Source: an uncultured Bacteroides sp. (GTDB taxonomy: Bacteria > Bacteroidota > Bacteroidia > Bacteroidales > Bacteroidaceae). From it: a DNA stretch of 64,000 bases. Positions 1-7,795 of this stretch are shown in pieces (the stretch's first letter is position 1; every line of letters starts with the position of its first letter). Both the position numbers and the translations under genes were made by a program. The notes below the pieces were generated by a model. That model worked only from the letters and a program-made list of their open reading frames with translations. It searched no databases and was not told the DNA's origin. The stretch lies in contig CALUJC010000012.1 of the NCBI GenBank assembly GCA_944320865.1, positions 1 through 64,000 of the forward strand, read 5' to 3'.

Positions 1-69
1 TCATTGCCACCGCAAGATAAAGCATGATGATTGCGCCAACAATCCAACAAAAGTAGAAATTGTTTTCAT

Positions 70-144
70 CAGACGGTGGGGGATTTTATGCAGGGCAAGG
101 ATACGCAACTGGAATATGTGTTGGGGATGAGTGCGGGGGAGTGA
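70..144 (+). pseudogene. 3' remnant of an S41-peptidase paralogue
   Basis: The 75 bp read in frame as [20 protein letters not shown] and a stop at 142-144. They match the last 75 bp of the S41 peptidase at 1498-1572 with only a few substitutions. The match stops abruptly on the left at about position 70, where the sequence becomes unrelated. It is therefore either the broken tail of a tandem paralogue or a recombination scar. It is followed after 8 nt by the same promoter block that lies upstream of the hydrolase at 2408. No start codon or domain remains, so I treat it as non-functional. Confidence 0.7.
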
Positions 145-152
145 GCATTGAG

Positions 153-217
153 GGCGTTTTCTCACAACTACCCCATCGAGTAGTGCGCGTCCCGCCCCGT
201 CTCCCTACCTTTGCGGC
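153..217 (+). promoter_or_regulatory. Duplicated 65-bp promoter/operator, copy 1
   Basis: This 65-bp block is identical at 64 positions to 2319-2383. It ends in a TAnnTTTG -7 box (TACCTTTG, 206-213) and contains the imperfect palindrome ACTACCCCATCGAGTAGT (167-184) close to where the -33 element should be. This looks like a promoter with an overlapping operator. A start near 220 rules out the earlier in-frame ATG at 211 for the peptidase downstream. Confidence 0.75.
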
Positions 218-273
218 GGAAAAACAAGATGCCCGCTGCAACCGGGCGGCTTTGTTTCCCGTCTAATGAACGA

Positions 274-1572
274 ATGGCTAAACTTATGTGTAGAATGAAA
301 TCAACCAAGAAGAAACTTCCTTTGTGGAAACGGGTGTTGCGGGTGGCGGGTATCGGGCTGTCCGTCCTTGTATTGGCCTTTGCCGGACTGGTGGCTTACG
401 CTTATTGGTTCTATAAGGAGCCGATGGCCCGGAGTTATTACCTGAATGAACTGCCCCTGACGCGGGAGATGTTTGCCGACGACTTCGAGGAGATACACCG
501 CACGGTGGCGGAGCATTATTCCCTCTATCGGCAGAAAGGCATGGATATGGATTCCCTGCATCGCGTCTACGCCGGACGGGTGGCGCAGGCACAGACCACC
601 ACGGACTATGGCAAGCTGGTGATGGAGTACATAGCCGCCTTGCAGGCCGGGCACGCCAGCACGCCTTTTGCTGCGTATATGGTGCCCGACGAGCCTGTGG
701 TTATCCACGACTCCCTGTTTGTGGGCAGACCAAGTGATTATTTGCGCCAATATGGTTTCCGGGACAAGGACTTGATTGTGGCCATTGATGGCCTGCCCCT
801 GTCGCAGTGGGCTGAAGGACAGGAGAAGTTCATCTCTGCCTCCACCGCATCGGACAGGCGTTTCAGGGCATTGCGAAGCGCGTTTGACAGTCGCACGGAC
901 AGCTTGCGGCGTTATACGGTGTGGCGTGACGGGGACACGTTGCAGTTCGATGTGCCCTTGCGGCGATTTGATTATTTCCCGAAACACACGGGCAAGGCCG
1001 TTGAGGTGAAGGTGTTGCGGGACAGCATCGGCTATATGGCCATAAACACGATGATGTCGCCCGTGTTGGAAGAGTTTGAGGCGCAATACCCGAAGGTGCG
1101 CCACTTGCCTTATCTGATTATAGACGTGCGTGCCAACGGCGGCGGCAACAGCGGAAACGGGCGAGCTATCTGCGAGCACTTCATCTGCCACGCACAACCC
1201 CATTGCGTGACGCCGGATGGGACGATGGAGCCCACGGCGGATGCCTATCAAGGCAAGCTGTACCTGCTGACAGGCCCGGCCACGTTCTCTGCGGCAGAGA
1301 GTTTCACGTTGGATATGAAGGAGAGCGGCAATGTCTGTGTGGTGGGCGAACCTACGGCAGGCGATACGGGCAACCGTCCGCGGAACTTCTCCACGTCACA
1401 CGAGGTCTGGTTCCGTATTCCCACCCGTGAGCCACAGAAGTCCCCGCAAGGTTTCCCGATGGAAGGCGTGAATATTCCCCCGCATCACGTGGTGCATCAG
1501 ACGGTGGGGGATTTTATGCGGGACAAGGATACGCAACTGGAGTATGTGTTGGGGATGATTGCGGGGAAGTGA
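274..1572 (+). CDS. S41 family peptidase, membrane-anchored
   Basis: A tail-specific (S41/CtpA-like) serine peptidase of about 432 residues. A basic N-terminus and one hydrophobic segment (about residues 20-45, rich in Val/Leu/Ala) anchor it in the inner membrane, with the catalytic part in the periplasm. The C-terminal half has family hallmarks: [16 protein letters not shown], then [14 protein letters not shown], which holds the likely nucleophile Ser, then [10 protein letters not shown]. No PDZ domain is evident. In-frame ATGs at 274, 286 and 295 all follow the promoter at 206-213; I chose 274, but 295 (directly before the Lys-rich anchor) is equally plausible. Substrate unknown. The gene shares a near-identical promoter with the hydrolase at 2408, which suggests co-regulation. 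Confidence 0.85.
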   Translation: MAKLMCRMKSTKKKLPLWKRVLRVAGIGLSVLVLAFAGLVAYAYWFYKEPMARSYYLNELPLTREMFADDFEEIHRTVAEHYSLYRQKGMDMDSLHRVYAGRVAQAQTTTDYGKLVMEYIAALQAGHASTPFAAYMVPDEPVVIHDSLFVGRPSDYLRQYGFRDKDLIVAIDGLPLSQWAEGQEKFISASTASDRRFRALRSAFDSRTDSLRRYTVWRDGDTLQFDVPLRRFDYFPKHTGKAVEVKVLRDSIGYMAINTMMSPVLEEFEAQYPKVRHLPYLIIDVRANGGGNSGNGRAICEHFICHAQPHCVTPDGTMEPTADAYQGKLYLLTGPATFSAAESFTLDMKESGNVCVVGEPTAGDTGNRPRNFSTSHEVWFRIPTREPQKSPQGFPMEGVNIPPHHVVHQTVGDFMRDKDTQLEYVLGMIAGK

Positions 1573-1584
1573 GTGCTCCTTAAT

Positions 1585-1998
1585 TTACTCCTCACAGCGG
1601 GCCAAGAACTCAGCTGGAGTCATTACAGGCAAGCCGAACTCTTTGAACCCGGTGGCATCGCGGGTAATGATGAGGTCGGCTCCTGCCTGTAGGGCGGAGA
1701 AGTATTGCACGGCATCCTCAAAATCAGACGGGCGAGAGACGATCGCATCTTGGATGCTTTCCCTATTGATGGGAGAGACTTCGAATCTTTTAGTCAGCCA
1801 ACTAATTTTTAGCAGCAAAGAATCTTTCGTATAAGCCTTGCGCATAATATAAGCGGCATTGATTACAGAAAGTGAAGATACGATTCCGCAGATGTCATTC
1901 TTACCGCAGATGTCAATTACTTGTGCTGCATCAGCAAAGAATGGTTCACGTTTATTCAGATAATCCACCAGCACATTGGTGTCAAGGAATACTTTCAT
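1585..1998 (-). CDS. PIN-domain ribonuclease toxin (VapC-like)
   Basis: A 137-residue PIN-fold protein. It opens with KVFLDTNVLVDYL, carrying the first catalytic Asp, has further acidic residues in the middle, and ends with DLIITRDATGF, a typical last PIN motif. PIN toxins cut RNA and are neutralised by an upstream-encoded antitoxin. Its ATG overlaps the stop of the preceding gene by 4 bp (ATGA at 1995-1998), so the pair is translationally coupled. An upstream in-frame ATG at 2016 lies inside the antitoxin and is not needed. The pair sits on the opposite strand to the genes around it. Confidence 0.85.
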   Translation of the reverse strand: MKVFLDTNVLVDYLNKREPFFADAAQVIDICGKNDICGIVSSLSVINAAYIMRKAYTKDSLLLKISWLTKRFEVSPINRESIQDAIVSRPSDFEDAVQYFSALQAGADLIITRDATGFKEFGLPVMTPAEFLARCEE

Positions 1999-2249
1999 TT
2001 GGCCCACTCCTCCCACATCTTTTCCGTTTCACGCTCAATATCAATATCCACGGGCAGGCGGTCTTCCACCATATTTTTTACCTCCGGAGATAGTTCCCTG
2101 TTTGCGGGAATATGCGGGAATACCAATTCCTTGTGAGCCTTCTTCTGGCCGATTTCTTCATACACTTTGTCGGCCAGCCACTTCTGGTTGTCGGGGCTGA
2201 GTGACTGTATCAGGTTCCAAATGCTCTCTAAAGATACGGTTGCATTCAT
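1995..2249 (-). CDS. Antitoxin partner of the PIN toxin
   Basis: An 84-residue, mostly helical and acidic protein (ends ERETEKMWEEWAK) immediately upstream of, and overlapping, the PIN toxin. This layout defines a type II toxin-antitoxin operon. I do not recognise a named DNA-binding fold; the N-terminal half (about residues 1-40) is a predicted helix pair including LSPDNQKWLADKVYEE, as in Bacteroidetes PIN-associated antitoxins. The start at 2249 follows a TATCTTTG promoter box (2280-2287, minus strand); the alternative ATG at 2282 would lie upstream of transcription. Probably represses its own promoter, as antitoxins usually do. Confidence 0.75.
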   Translation of the reverse strand: MNATVSLESIWNLIQSLSPDNQKWLADKVYEEIGQKKAHKELVFPHIPANRELSPEVKNMVEDRLPVDIDIERETEKMWEEWAK

Positions 2250-2279
2250 ACGCTTGTCATTTAAGGGGTTAGGATAGTG

Positions 2280-2287
2280 CAAAGATA
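2280..2287 (-). promoter_or_regulatory. -7 box of the toxin-antitoxin operon
   Basis: TATCTTTG on the minus strand, 31 nt before the antitoxin ATG at 2249. Fits the Bacteroides TAnnTTTG consensus. Confidence 0.6.
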
Positions 2288-2318
2288 GGGATTATTTTTA
2301 TACGTGCTAACTTATGAA

Positions 2319-2383
2319 GGCGTTTTCTCACAACTACCCCATCGGGTAGTGCGCGTCCCGCCCCGTCTCCCTACCTTTGCGGC
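2319..2383 (+). promoter_or_regulatory. Duplicated 65-bp promoter/operator, copy 2
   Basis: 64 of 65 positions match 153-217. The palindrome is perfect here (ACTACCCCATCGGGTAGT, 2333-2350) and the -7 box TACCTTTG lies at 2372-2379. It drives the hydrolase whose ATG is at 2408. Confidence 0.75.
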
Positions 2384-2407
2384 AAAAAACAATAAAAACT
2401 GATTACT

Positions 2408-3250
2408 ATGAATGGATTTAGATTAAAGACAGCTTTTGTGGCCCTGTTATTAAGTGTATCGTGTTTGGCAGCGGAAGGGTATTCTTTCCAAGTTGTTCGG
2501 CAAGGCACCGGCCGGCAAGCCGTAGTGTTCATCCCCGGCTTCGCCTGTTCCGGGGAGGTTTGGCAAGAAACGGTGGAAGCAATTAAGGACAGTTGTACGT
2601 GCTATGTGCTTACGATGCCAGGCTTTGCCGGTGTCGCTCCCGAAGCGTACCCTTCCTTTGAGGGATGGAAGCAGCAAATCATCCGTTTCATCGAGGAGAA
2701 ACATTTGGAGAAACCCGTGCTGGTGGGGCATAGCATGGGCGGAGGATTGGCATTGGCCGTGGCGGCCGACCGTTCGGACTTATTGAAAAGTGTGGTTGTG
2801 GTGGATGCCTTGCCCTGTCTGTCGGCTTTGTATAACCCCGATTTCCAAAGCCAGGCGGAAGTGGACTGTACAGGCATTGTGCAGCAGCTGATGGCGCAAG
2901 ACGATGCGCAATTTGCCCGTCAGCAACGCCTGAGCGCGGCCAACCTGACCACGGACTCCCTGCTGTGCGAACGGCTGGTGCAATGGGGCACGACTTCCGA
3001 CAGGCGGACGTATGCACAGATGTATTGCGATTATTCCAACACCGACATGTGTCCGATGCTGGGGCGGGTCAAGGTGCCTGCCTTGGTTCTGTTAGAGCCT
3101 TCTTTCCAAAGGATTGCCCCGATTGTGGAAGAACAATTCAAAGGCTTGCGGGCTGTGCGTCTGGAATACGCCACCCGGGGGCTGCATTTCGTCATGCGGG
3201 ATGATTGGGATTGGTTTATCAGGCAACTCAAAGGTTTCTTGGGTGAATAA
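2408..3250 (+). CDS. Secreted alpha/beta-hydrolase
   Basis: A 280-residue alpha/beta-hydrolase with an N-terminal signal peptide (about residues 1-22, VALLLSVSCLAAEG), so it acts in the periplasm or beyond. The oxyanion region VVFIPGFACSG is followed by the nucleophile elbow GHSMGG with Ser109, and the catalytic His is probably His260 in GLHFVMRDD. Length and order fit the esterase/lipase/haloperoxidase-like members of the fold. The sequence does not show whether it is an esterase, a lipase or a peptidase. It shares a promoter/operator with the S41 peptidase at 274, so the two may respond to one signal. Confidence 0.85.
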   Translation: MNGFRLKTAFVALLLSVSCLAAEGYSFQVVRQGTGRQAVVFIPGFACSGEVWQETVEAIKDSCTCYVLTMPGFAGVAPEAYPSFEGWKQQIIRFIEEKHLEKPVLVGHSMGGGLALAVAADRSDLLKSVVVVDALPCLSALYNPDFQSQAEVDCTGIVQQLMAQDDAQFARQQRLSAANLTTDSLLCERLVQWGTTSDRRTYAQMYCDYSNTDMCPMLGRVKVPALVLLEPSFQRIAPIVEEQFKGLRAVRLEYATRGLHFVMRDDWDWFIRQLKGFLGE

Positions 3251-3385
3251 ATACGGATATTCTGAAAGCCTCAATACAAAAAACATTAGCAAAAGTTTGG
3301 CAGCATGGAATAGTTGTAGCAACAGTTCCTGCCACGCCTCTCAACGATGCGTACCACGGCAGGACTTCGTTTTTTTATAGCGTTT

Positions 3386-4219
3386 ATGAAGAATCAAGGC
3401 GAAATCATACTCTACCAACCGAACAATGAAGTGAAATTGGAAGTGCGGTTGGAGGAAGAAACGGTGTGGCTGACACAAGAACAGATAGCTACCCTGTTCG
3501 GTACAAAGCGCCCTGCCATTACCAAGCATCTTAGCAATATATACAGTAGCGGTGAGTTGGACAGAGATAGCACATGTTCCATTTTGGAACATATGGGTAA
3601 CGACGGGAAGCAGAAGTATGTAACCAAGTATTATAATCTGGATGCAATCCTGTCCATTGGCTATCGGGTAAATAGTAAAAACGCTACCCTCTTCAGGCAG
3701 TGGGCAAACAGCGTACTGAAGGAATACCTGCTAAAAGGTTATTCGGTCAATCATCGTCTGACAGAACTGGAGCATACCGTAGCAGAACATTCACGGAAGA
3801 TAGACTTCTTCGTTCGCACCTCGTTGCCACCTGTGGAAGGCATTTTTTACGATGGTCAACTATTCGATGCCTACAAGTTTGCCACCGACCTCATCCGTTC
3901 TGCAAAGGTATCCCTGTTGCTGATAGACAACTATGTAGACGAGTCGGTATTGCTCATGCTCAGTAAGCGGAATATCGGTGTGACAGCCGATATTTATACA
4001 CATGCCATTGGCCAGCAACTGCAAATGGACTTACAGAAACATAACAGCCAATATCCTCCGATAGGCATACATATCTATAAGAAAAGTCACGATCGTTTTC
4101 TGATTGTTGATGGAACGGATGTCTACCACATCGGAGCCTCCCTAAAAGACCTTGGCAAAAAGATGTTCGCTTTCTCCAAACTGGAGATACCCGCTACAGC
4201 CATCACAGCCTTGCTGTAA
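3386..4219 (+). CDS. RhuM/ORF6N-like protein with PLD-like C-terminus
   Basis: A 277-residue protein. Its N-terminal region (WLTQEQIATLFGTKRPAITKHLSNIY) is a winged-helix-like domain as in the RhuM 'virulence' family, followed by the typical YYNLDAILSIGYRV and FRQWANSVLKEYLLKG. After a short linker, the C-terminal ~130 residues resemble half of a phospholipase-D fold, with HDRFLIVDG...YHIGASLKDLGKK; the usual HxK is replaced by HDR. Members occur on mobile elements and in accessory regions; their biochemical role is not established. The start at 3386 gives the family's usual MKNQGEIILYQ opening; 3347 is a less likely alternative. Its mobile-element associations fit the toxin-antitoxin genes just upstream. 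Confidence 0.75.
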   Translation: MKNQGEIILYQPNNEVKLEVRLEEETVWLTQEQIATLFGTKRPAITKHLSNIYSSGELDRDSTCSILEHMGNDGKQKYVTKYYNLDAILSIGYRVNSKNATLFRQWANSVLKEYLLKGYSVNHRLTELEHTVAEHSRKIDFFVRTSLPPVEGIFYDGQLFDAYKFATDLIRSAKVSLLLIDNYVDESVLLMLSKRNIGVTADIYTHAIGQQLQMDLQKHNSQYPPIGIHIYKKSHDRFLIVDGTDVYHIGASLKDLGKKMFAFSKLEIPATAITALL

Positions 4220-4223
4220 TTCA

Positions 4224-5006
4224 TTAAATCAGCCCCAGATTGGCCGCGATGCCCACGGCCTCAGTGATGTTTTCCGCGTGCAGCTTCTCGAAGACGTTCT
4301 TCTTGTGATACTTCACGGTGTTGGCGTCGATGAAGAGCGCTTCGCCTATCCGGACATTGGAAAGGCCCATGACGGAGAGGCGCAGGATGTCGCGCTCACG
4401 GTCTGAAAGGATGAGTTCCTCCCGCTTCTTCCAATGGCGGGCGGCGAAGGAGTAGACGTAGCGGTCTGCACAGGTTTTGTCCGTGATGAGGACATCGCCC
4501 GCCTGGGGAGTAGGCGAAAGGGAGACCACGCACAGCGCCAGCCAGATGTCGCCCTGCGGGCTGAGCAAGACGGGCGTCAGTTTGTGATGAATGAGGTACG
4601 TGCGGCGGTCCGTCACGCGGATGTGGAAGTCGTAATCGATGGAGCAGTGCAGCCTCTTCTCTACCGGAAGCTGATAGTAGAAGCGGAAGCCCGCCTCGTT
4701 GATTTCCTGCAGTCTGTCCATATCGTCGGGCGGGACGACCTCAAAATAGAACGCGTAACCTTTCCGCCTGACCTCTTCGGGCGAGCGTCCGCAAAGAAAC
4801 AAGGGGTTGGGCGACACATAGAGGAAATTGCGCCGGTTGTAGTCGATGAGGTAGATGCTGTGGTTGGTGCTGCGTGCCAGGGCGTCGGCCATCGCCACGC
4901 ACGGTTCGGCACGGGTGTAGTCCTCGTCGGGGATGTCCATCCGGCGGGGGAGGGTGGAGAAGAAAGGTATGATATTCTTTTGCGGCGGTTGCAGGGAATG
5001 TTCCAT
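4224..5006 (-). CDS. LuxR-type transcriptional regulator with PAS-like sensor
   Basis: A 260-residue regulator. The C-terminal ~60 residues (LSDRERDILRLSVMGLSNVR...DANTVKYHKKNVFEKL) form a clear LuxR helix-turn-helix. The N-terminal part (HSIYLIDYNRRNFLYVSPNP, then FYFEVVPPDD) looks like a PAS fold that would bind an unknown ligand. Such PAS-LuxR proteins are common one-component regulators in Bacteroides. No phosphoacceptor domain is present. I chose the ATG at 5006 because a TATCTTTA box (5030-5037, minus) lies just upstream; the ATG at 5030 overlaps that box. The next gene upstream on this strand is copA, but an array of short repeats separates the two. Confidence 0.8.
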   Translation of the reverse strand: MEHSLQPPQKNIIPFFSTLPRRMDIPDEDYTRAEPCVAMADALARSTNHSIYLIDYNRRNFLYVSPNPLFLCGRSPEEVRRKGYAFYFEVVPPDDMDRLQEINEAGFRFYYQLPVEKRLHCSIDYDFHIRVTDRRTYLIHHKLTPVLLSPQGDIWLALCVVSLSPTPQAGDVLITDKTCADRYVYSFAARHWKKREELILSDRERDILRLSVMGLSNVRIGEALFIDANTVKYHKKNVFEKLHAENITEAVGIAANLGLI

Positions 5007-5081
5007 AATGCTGTTTCTAATTGACACCATAAAGATAGTGCAAAAGGTGGAATGCAGAGCAAGAATGAGCGATATGCCTTG

Positions 5082-5169
5082 GCTGGACAAAGGCAGTGCC
5101 GCCGTCCAGCCAAGACAACGCCTTTGTCCAGCCAAGACGATGTCTTCGTCCAGTCAAGGCTGGGAATAG
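5082..5169. repeat. Short-word array A (22-bp pitch)
   Basis: Four 22-bp units start at 5082, 5104, 5126 and 5148. The word GTCCAGCCAAG recurs at 5104, 5126 and (one mismatch) 5148, with its reverse complement at 5078-5088. Between direct copies lies an 11-bp variable gap. The array ends 7 bp from the copA stop codon, so it would form the 3' tail of the copA transcript. One of nine such arrays here, each with its own word. Confidence 0.85.
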
Positions 5170-5176
5170 CAAGTGT

Positions 5177-7663
5177 TCACTCGCTCAGCCCATATTCCCC
5201 CGCCTCTTCCGTCACCTGCCGTTGCAGTTCCTCCAGTGAATACTCCTTGCCAGTGAACTTCACCGTGGCCACGGGCGGGTCGAGGGTGACGGTGGCGCTG
5301 ACGCCTTCCAGTTTGTTCAATGCTTTCTCCACGTGCATGCGGCAGTGGTTGCACATCATGCCGCTTACTTTGAATTGCTTTTCCATTGTCTTTTCTTTCT
5401 CTTTATCTGTAAATTCTTCGTTTTTCATTCTTAATTCTTTATTATCAGAGAGCTTCTTCTTCCGCAGCCGCAGGCTGTTCGTCACCACGCTGACGCTGCT
5501 GAATGCCATGGCCGCCCCGCCAATCATCGGGTTGAGCAGGAAGCCGCAGACGGGGTAGAGCACGCCGGCGGCGATGGGCACGCCTATCGTGTTGTAGATG
5601 AAGGCCCAGAAGAGGTTTTGCCGGATGGTGCGCACCGTCAGGCGGGAGAGGCGCAGGGCTTCGGGTATCTTGCGCAGGTCGGAGGAGATGAGCGTCATCT
5701 TTGCCACGTCCATGGCAATGTCGCTGCCGTTGCCCATGGCGATGCTGAGGTCGGCTTGCGCCAGGGCGGCACTGTCGTTGATGCCGTCGCCCACCATGGC
5801 TACCACCTTGCCCGTTTGTTGCAATTGGCGGATGTAGGCGGCTTTGTCCTGGGGCAATACGCCCGCCTTGTATTTCGCGATGCCTGCCTGCCGGGCGATG
5901 GCTTGGGCGGTGGCTTCATTGTCGCCCGTCAGCAGATGCACTTCGATATCCTCGTCCTGCAAAGTGCGTATGGCTTCCACGGACGAAGGCTTGATGCGGT
6001 CGGCTATGGCGATGACGGCCAAGGCTTCCGTCTCGTTGGCAAACCAAATCACCGTCTGCGCTTCAGCTTCCCAAGCAGAGGCGGCTTCTTGCAGGGGCGG
6101 AGTGATACGTTTACCTTCCATCAGGCGGCGGTTGCCTGCATAATAAGCAACACCCTTATAGGCGCCTTTCACCCCTTGCCCCGTCAAACTCTCGAAGTTA
6201 TTCACGCTCCATTCTTCATTCTTCATTCTTAATTCTTCATTCAAAAGTATGGCTTCCGCCAGCGGATGTTCGGATTTCCTTTCCAAGGCCAACAGGACGG
6301 GGGCATATTGCCTGGCTTCCCCGTCCGTCCAAAGGATGTGTTGCACGGCGGGATGTCCCTCGGTCACGGTGCCCGTCTTGTCCAATACCACGGCGTTCAC
6401 CTTCTTGGCCGTTTCCAGGCTCTCCGCGTCCTTGATGAGGATGCCCCGCTCGGCTCCCTTGCCGATGCCCACCATGATGGCCGTGGGCGTGGCAAGCCCC
6501 AAGGCGCAGGGGCAGGCGATGATGAGCACCGTCACCAGTGCGAGCAGGCCGTGGGTGAATCCGTCCGAGGGGTCCAACACCATCCAAAGAGTGAAGGAGA
6601 GCAGCGCGATGCCCATGATGACAGGCACGAACACGGCGGCTACCTTGTCCACCAGCTTCTGCACGGGTGCCTTCGAGCCTTGCGCGTCCTGCACCAGGTG
6701 GATAATCTTGGCCAGCAGCGTGTCCGTCCCCACCTTGTCCGCCCGGAAGCGGAAGCTGCCTTTCTGGTTGATGGTGCCGGCATAGACCTTGGCGTCCTTG
6801 CGTTTGGCCACGGGTACCGGCTCGCCGCTCAGCATGCTTTCGTCCACGTAGGAACTGCCGTCCGTCACCACCCCGTCCACGGCGATGCGTTCGCCGGGCT
6901 TCACCTGGATGATGTCGCCTGGCCTGACTTGGGTGATGGGGACTTCTTTTAATGCTTCATTAACCACGAGGGTGACGGTCTTGGGCTGCAACCCCATCAG
7001 CTTCTTGATGGCCTGCGAGGTGTTTCCCTTGGCCCGCTCCTCCAGCAGGCGTCCCAACAGGATGAAGGCGATGATGACGCTAGATGATTCAAAATAGACG
7101 TGCGGCGTAATTCCCCTGGACAACCAGAAGTCGGGGAAGAACAGGTTGAACACGCTGAACAGATAAGCCACGCCCGTACTGCTGGCCACCAGCGTGTCCA
7201 TGTTGGCCGATCCGTGCCGGAGTTGCTTCCAGGCATTGCCAAAGAATGACCGCCCCAAGACGAACACAACCGGCGTGGAAAGTGCCCACGTGACCCAGCC
7301 TGCCCACGCCCTGTCCATGAAGCCCATGCCGATGACGGCGATGGGGATGGCCAGGAGGATGGCCCACGTAGTACGTCGTTTCAGTGATTTATATTTCTTG
7401 ACGTGCGCTTCTTCCACCTCGTCCTCCGTATGCCCGTCGTGCGTGATGATGAGGTCATAGCCTGCCTCCTGCACGGCGTGTTGCAGGGCTTCGGGCGATG
7501 TCTGCGCGGGGTCATACTCCACCAAAGCTGTGGCGGCGGCATAGTTGACGGATGCCTGGCACACGCCCGGCTGTTTGTTCAGCGTCTTGTCCACGCGGGC
7601 GGCGCAGGCGGCGCAACTCATCCCCAGGATGGGGAAGGTTTCTTGTCGGTTATTCTGGTTCAT
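5177..7663 (-). CDS. copA: Copper-exporting P1B-type ATPase with fused C-terminal HMA domain
   Basis: An 828-residue P1B ATPase that pumps Cu(I) out of the cytoplasm. In order: an N-terminal heavy-metal domain with GMSCAACA; membrane helices; the A-domain; the CPCALGLATP metal site in a transmembrane helix; DKTGTVTEG with the phosphorylated Asp; SEHPLAEAI; and GDGINDSAAL. After the last helix pair the protein continues into a second HMA domain (SGMMCNHCRMHVEKALNKL), as in a CopZ chaperone. The join, and a loop in the nucleotide domain, both contain an ELRMKNEE peptide encoded by intergenic-type repeat DNA (about 5405-5438 and 6211-6240). The start at 7663 follows a TACCTTTG box; the upstream in-frame ATG at 7774 precedes it and is rejected. 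The AraC regulator with a CxxC domain lies upstream. Confidence 0.93.
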   Translation of the reverse strand: MNQNNRQETFPILGMSCAACAARVDKTLNKQPGVCQASVNYAAATALVEYDPAQTSPEALQHAVQEAGYDLIITHDGHTEDEVEEAHVKKYKSLKRRTTWAILLAIPIAVIGMGFMDRAWAGWVTWALSTPVVFVLGRSFFGNAWKQLRHGSANMDTLVASSTGVAYLFSVFNLFFPDFWLSRGITPHVYFESSSVIIAFILLGRLLEERAKGNTSQAIKKLMGLQPKTVTLVVNEALKEVPITQVRPGDIIQVKPGERIAVDGVVTDGSSYVDESMLSGEPVPVAKRKDAKVYAGTINQKGSFRFRADKVGTDTLLAKIIHLVQDAQGSKAPVQKLVDKVAAVFVPVIMGIALLSFTLWMVLDPSDGFTHGLLALVTVLIIACPCALGLATPTAIMVGIGKGAERGILIKDAESLETAKKVNAVVLDKTGTVTEGHPAVQHILWTDGEARQYAPVLLALERKSEHPLAEAILLNEELRMKNEEWSVNNFESLTGQGVKGAYKGVAYYAGNRRLMEGKRITPPLQEAASAWEAEAQTVIWFANETEALAVIAIADRIKPSSVEAIRTLQDEDIEVHLLTGDNEATAQAIARQAGIAKYKAGVLPQDKAAYIRQLQQTGKVVAMVGDGINDSAALAQADLSIAMGNGSDIAMDVAKMTLISSDLRKIPEALRLSRLTVRTIRQNLFWAFIYNTIGVPIAAGVLYPVCGFLLNPMIGGAAMAFSSVSVVTNSLRLRKKKLSDNKELRMKNEEFTDKEKEKTMEKQFKVSGMMCNHCRMHVEKALNKLEGVSATVTLDPPVATVKFTGKEYSLEELQRQVTEEAGEYGLSE

Positions 7664-7686
7664 ACGTTTACTCCTAATTTGCGGGG

Positions 7687-7694
7687 CAAAGGTA
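7687..7694 (-). promoter_or_regulatory. -7 box of copA
   Basis: TACCTTTG on the minus strand, 24 nt before the copA ATG, within the gap between copA and the AraC-type regulator. The copper gene therefore has its own promoter, a natural target of that regulator. Confidence 0.65.
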
Positions 7695-7795
7695 AGGTTT
7701 TGGGGCAGGAGTGGGGTTATAAGATTATGGATAAGATTTATAAGAAATTTGAGCGTCCAGATACGTACAATCAAGGCAAGGCGCAGAAGGTCGGA

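Noticed and set aside
211-273. Upstream ATG at 211 as start of the S41 peptidase
   Set aside because: It lies inside the -7 box TACCTTTG (206-213), before the predicted transcription start.
301-1251. Long minus-strand open frame opposite the S41 peptidase
   Set aside because: Shadow of the peptidase; no promoter or domain.
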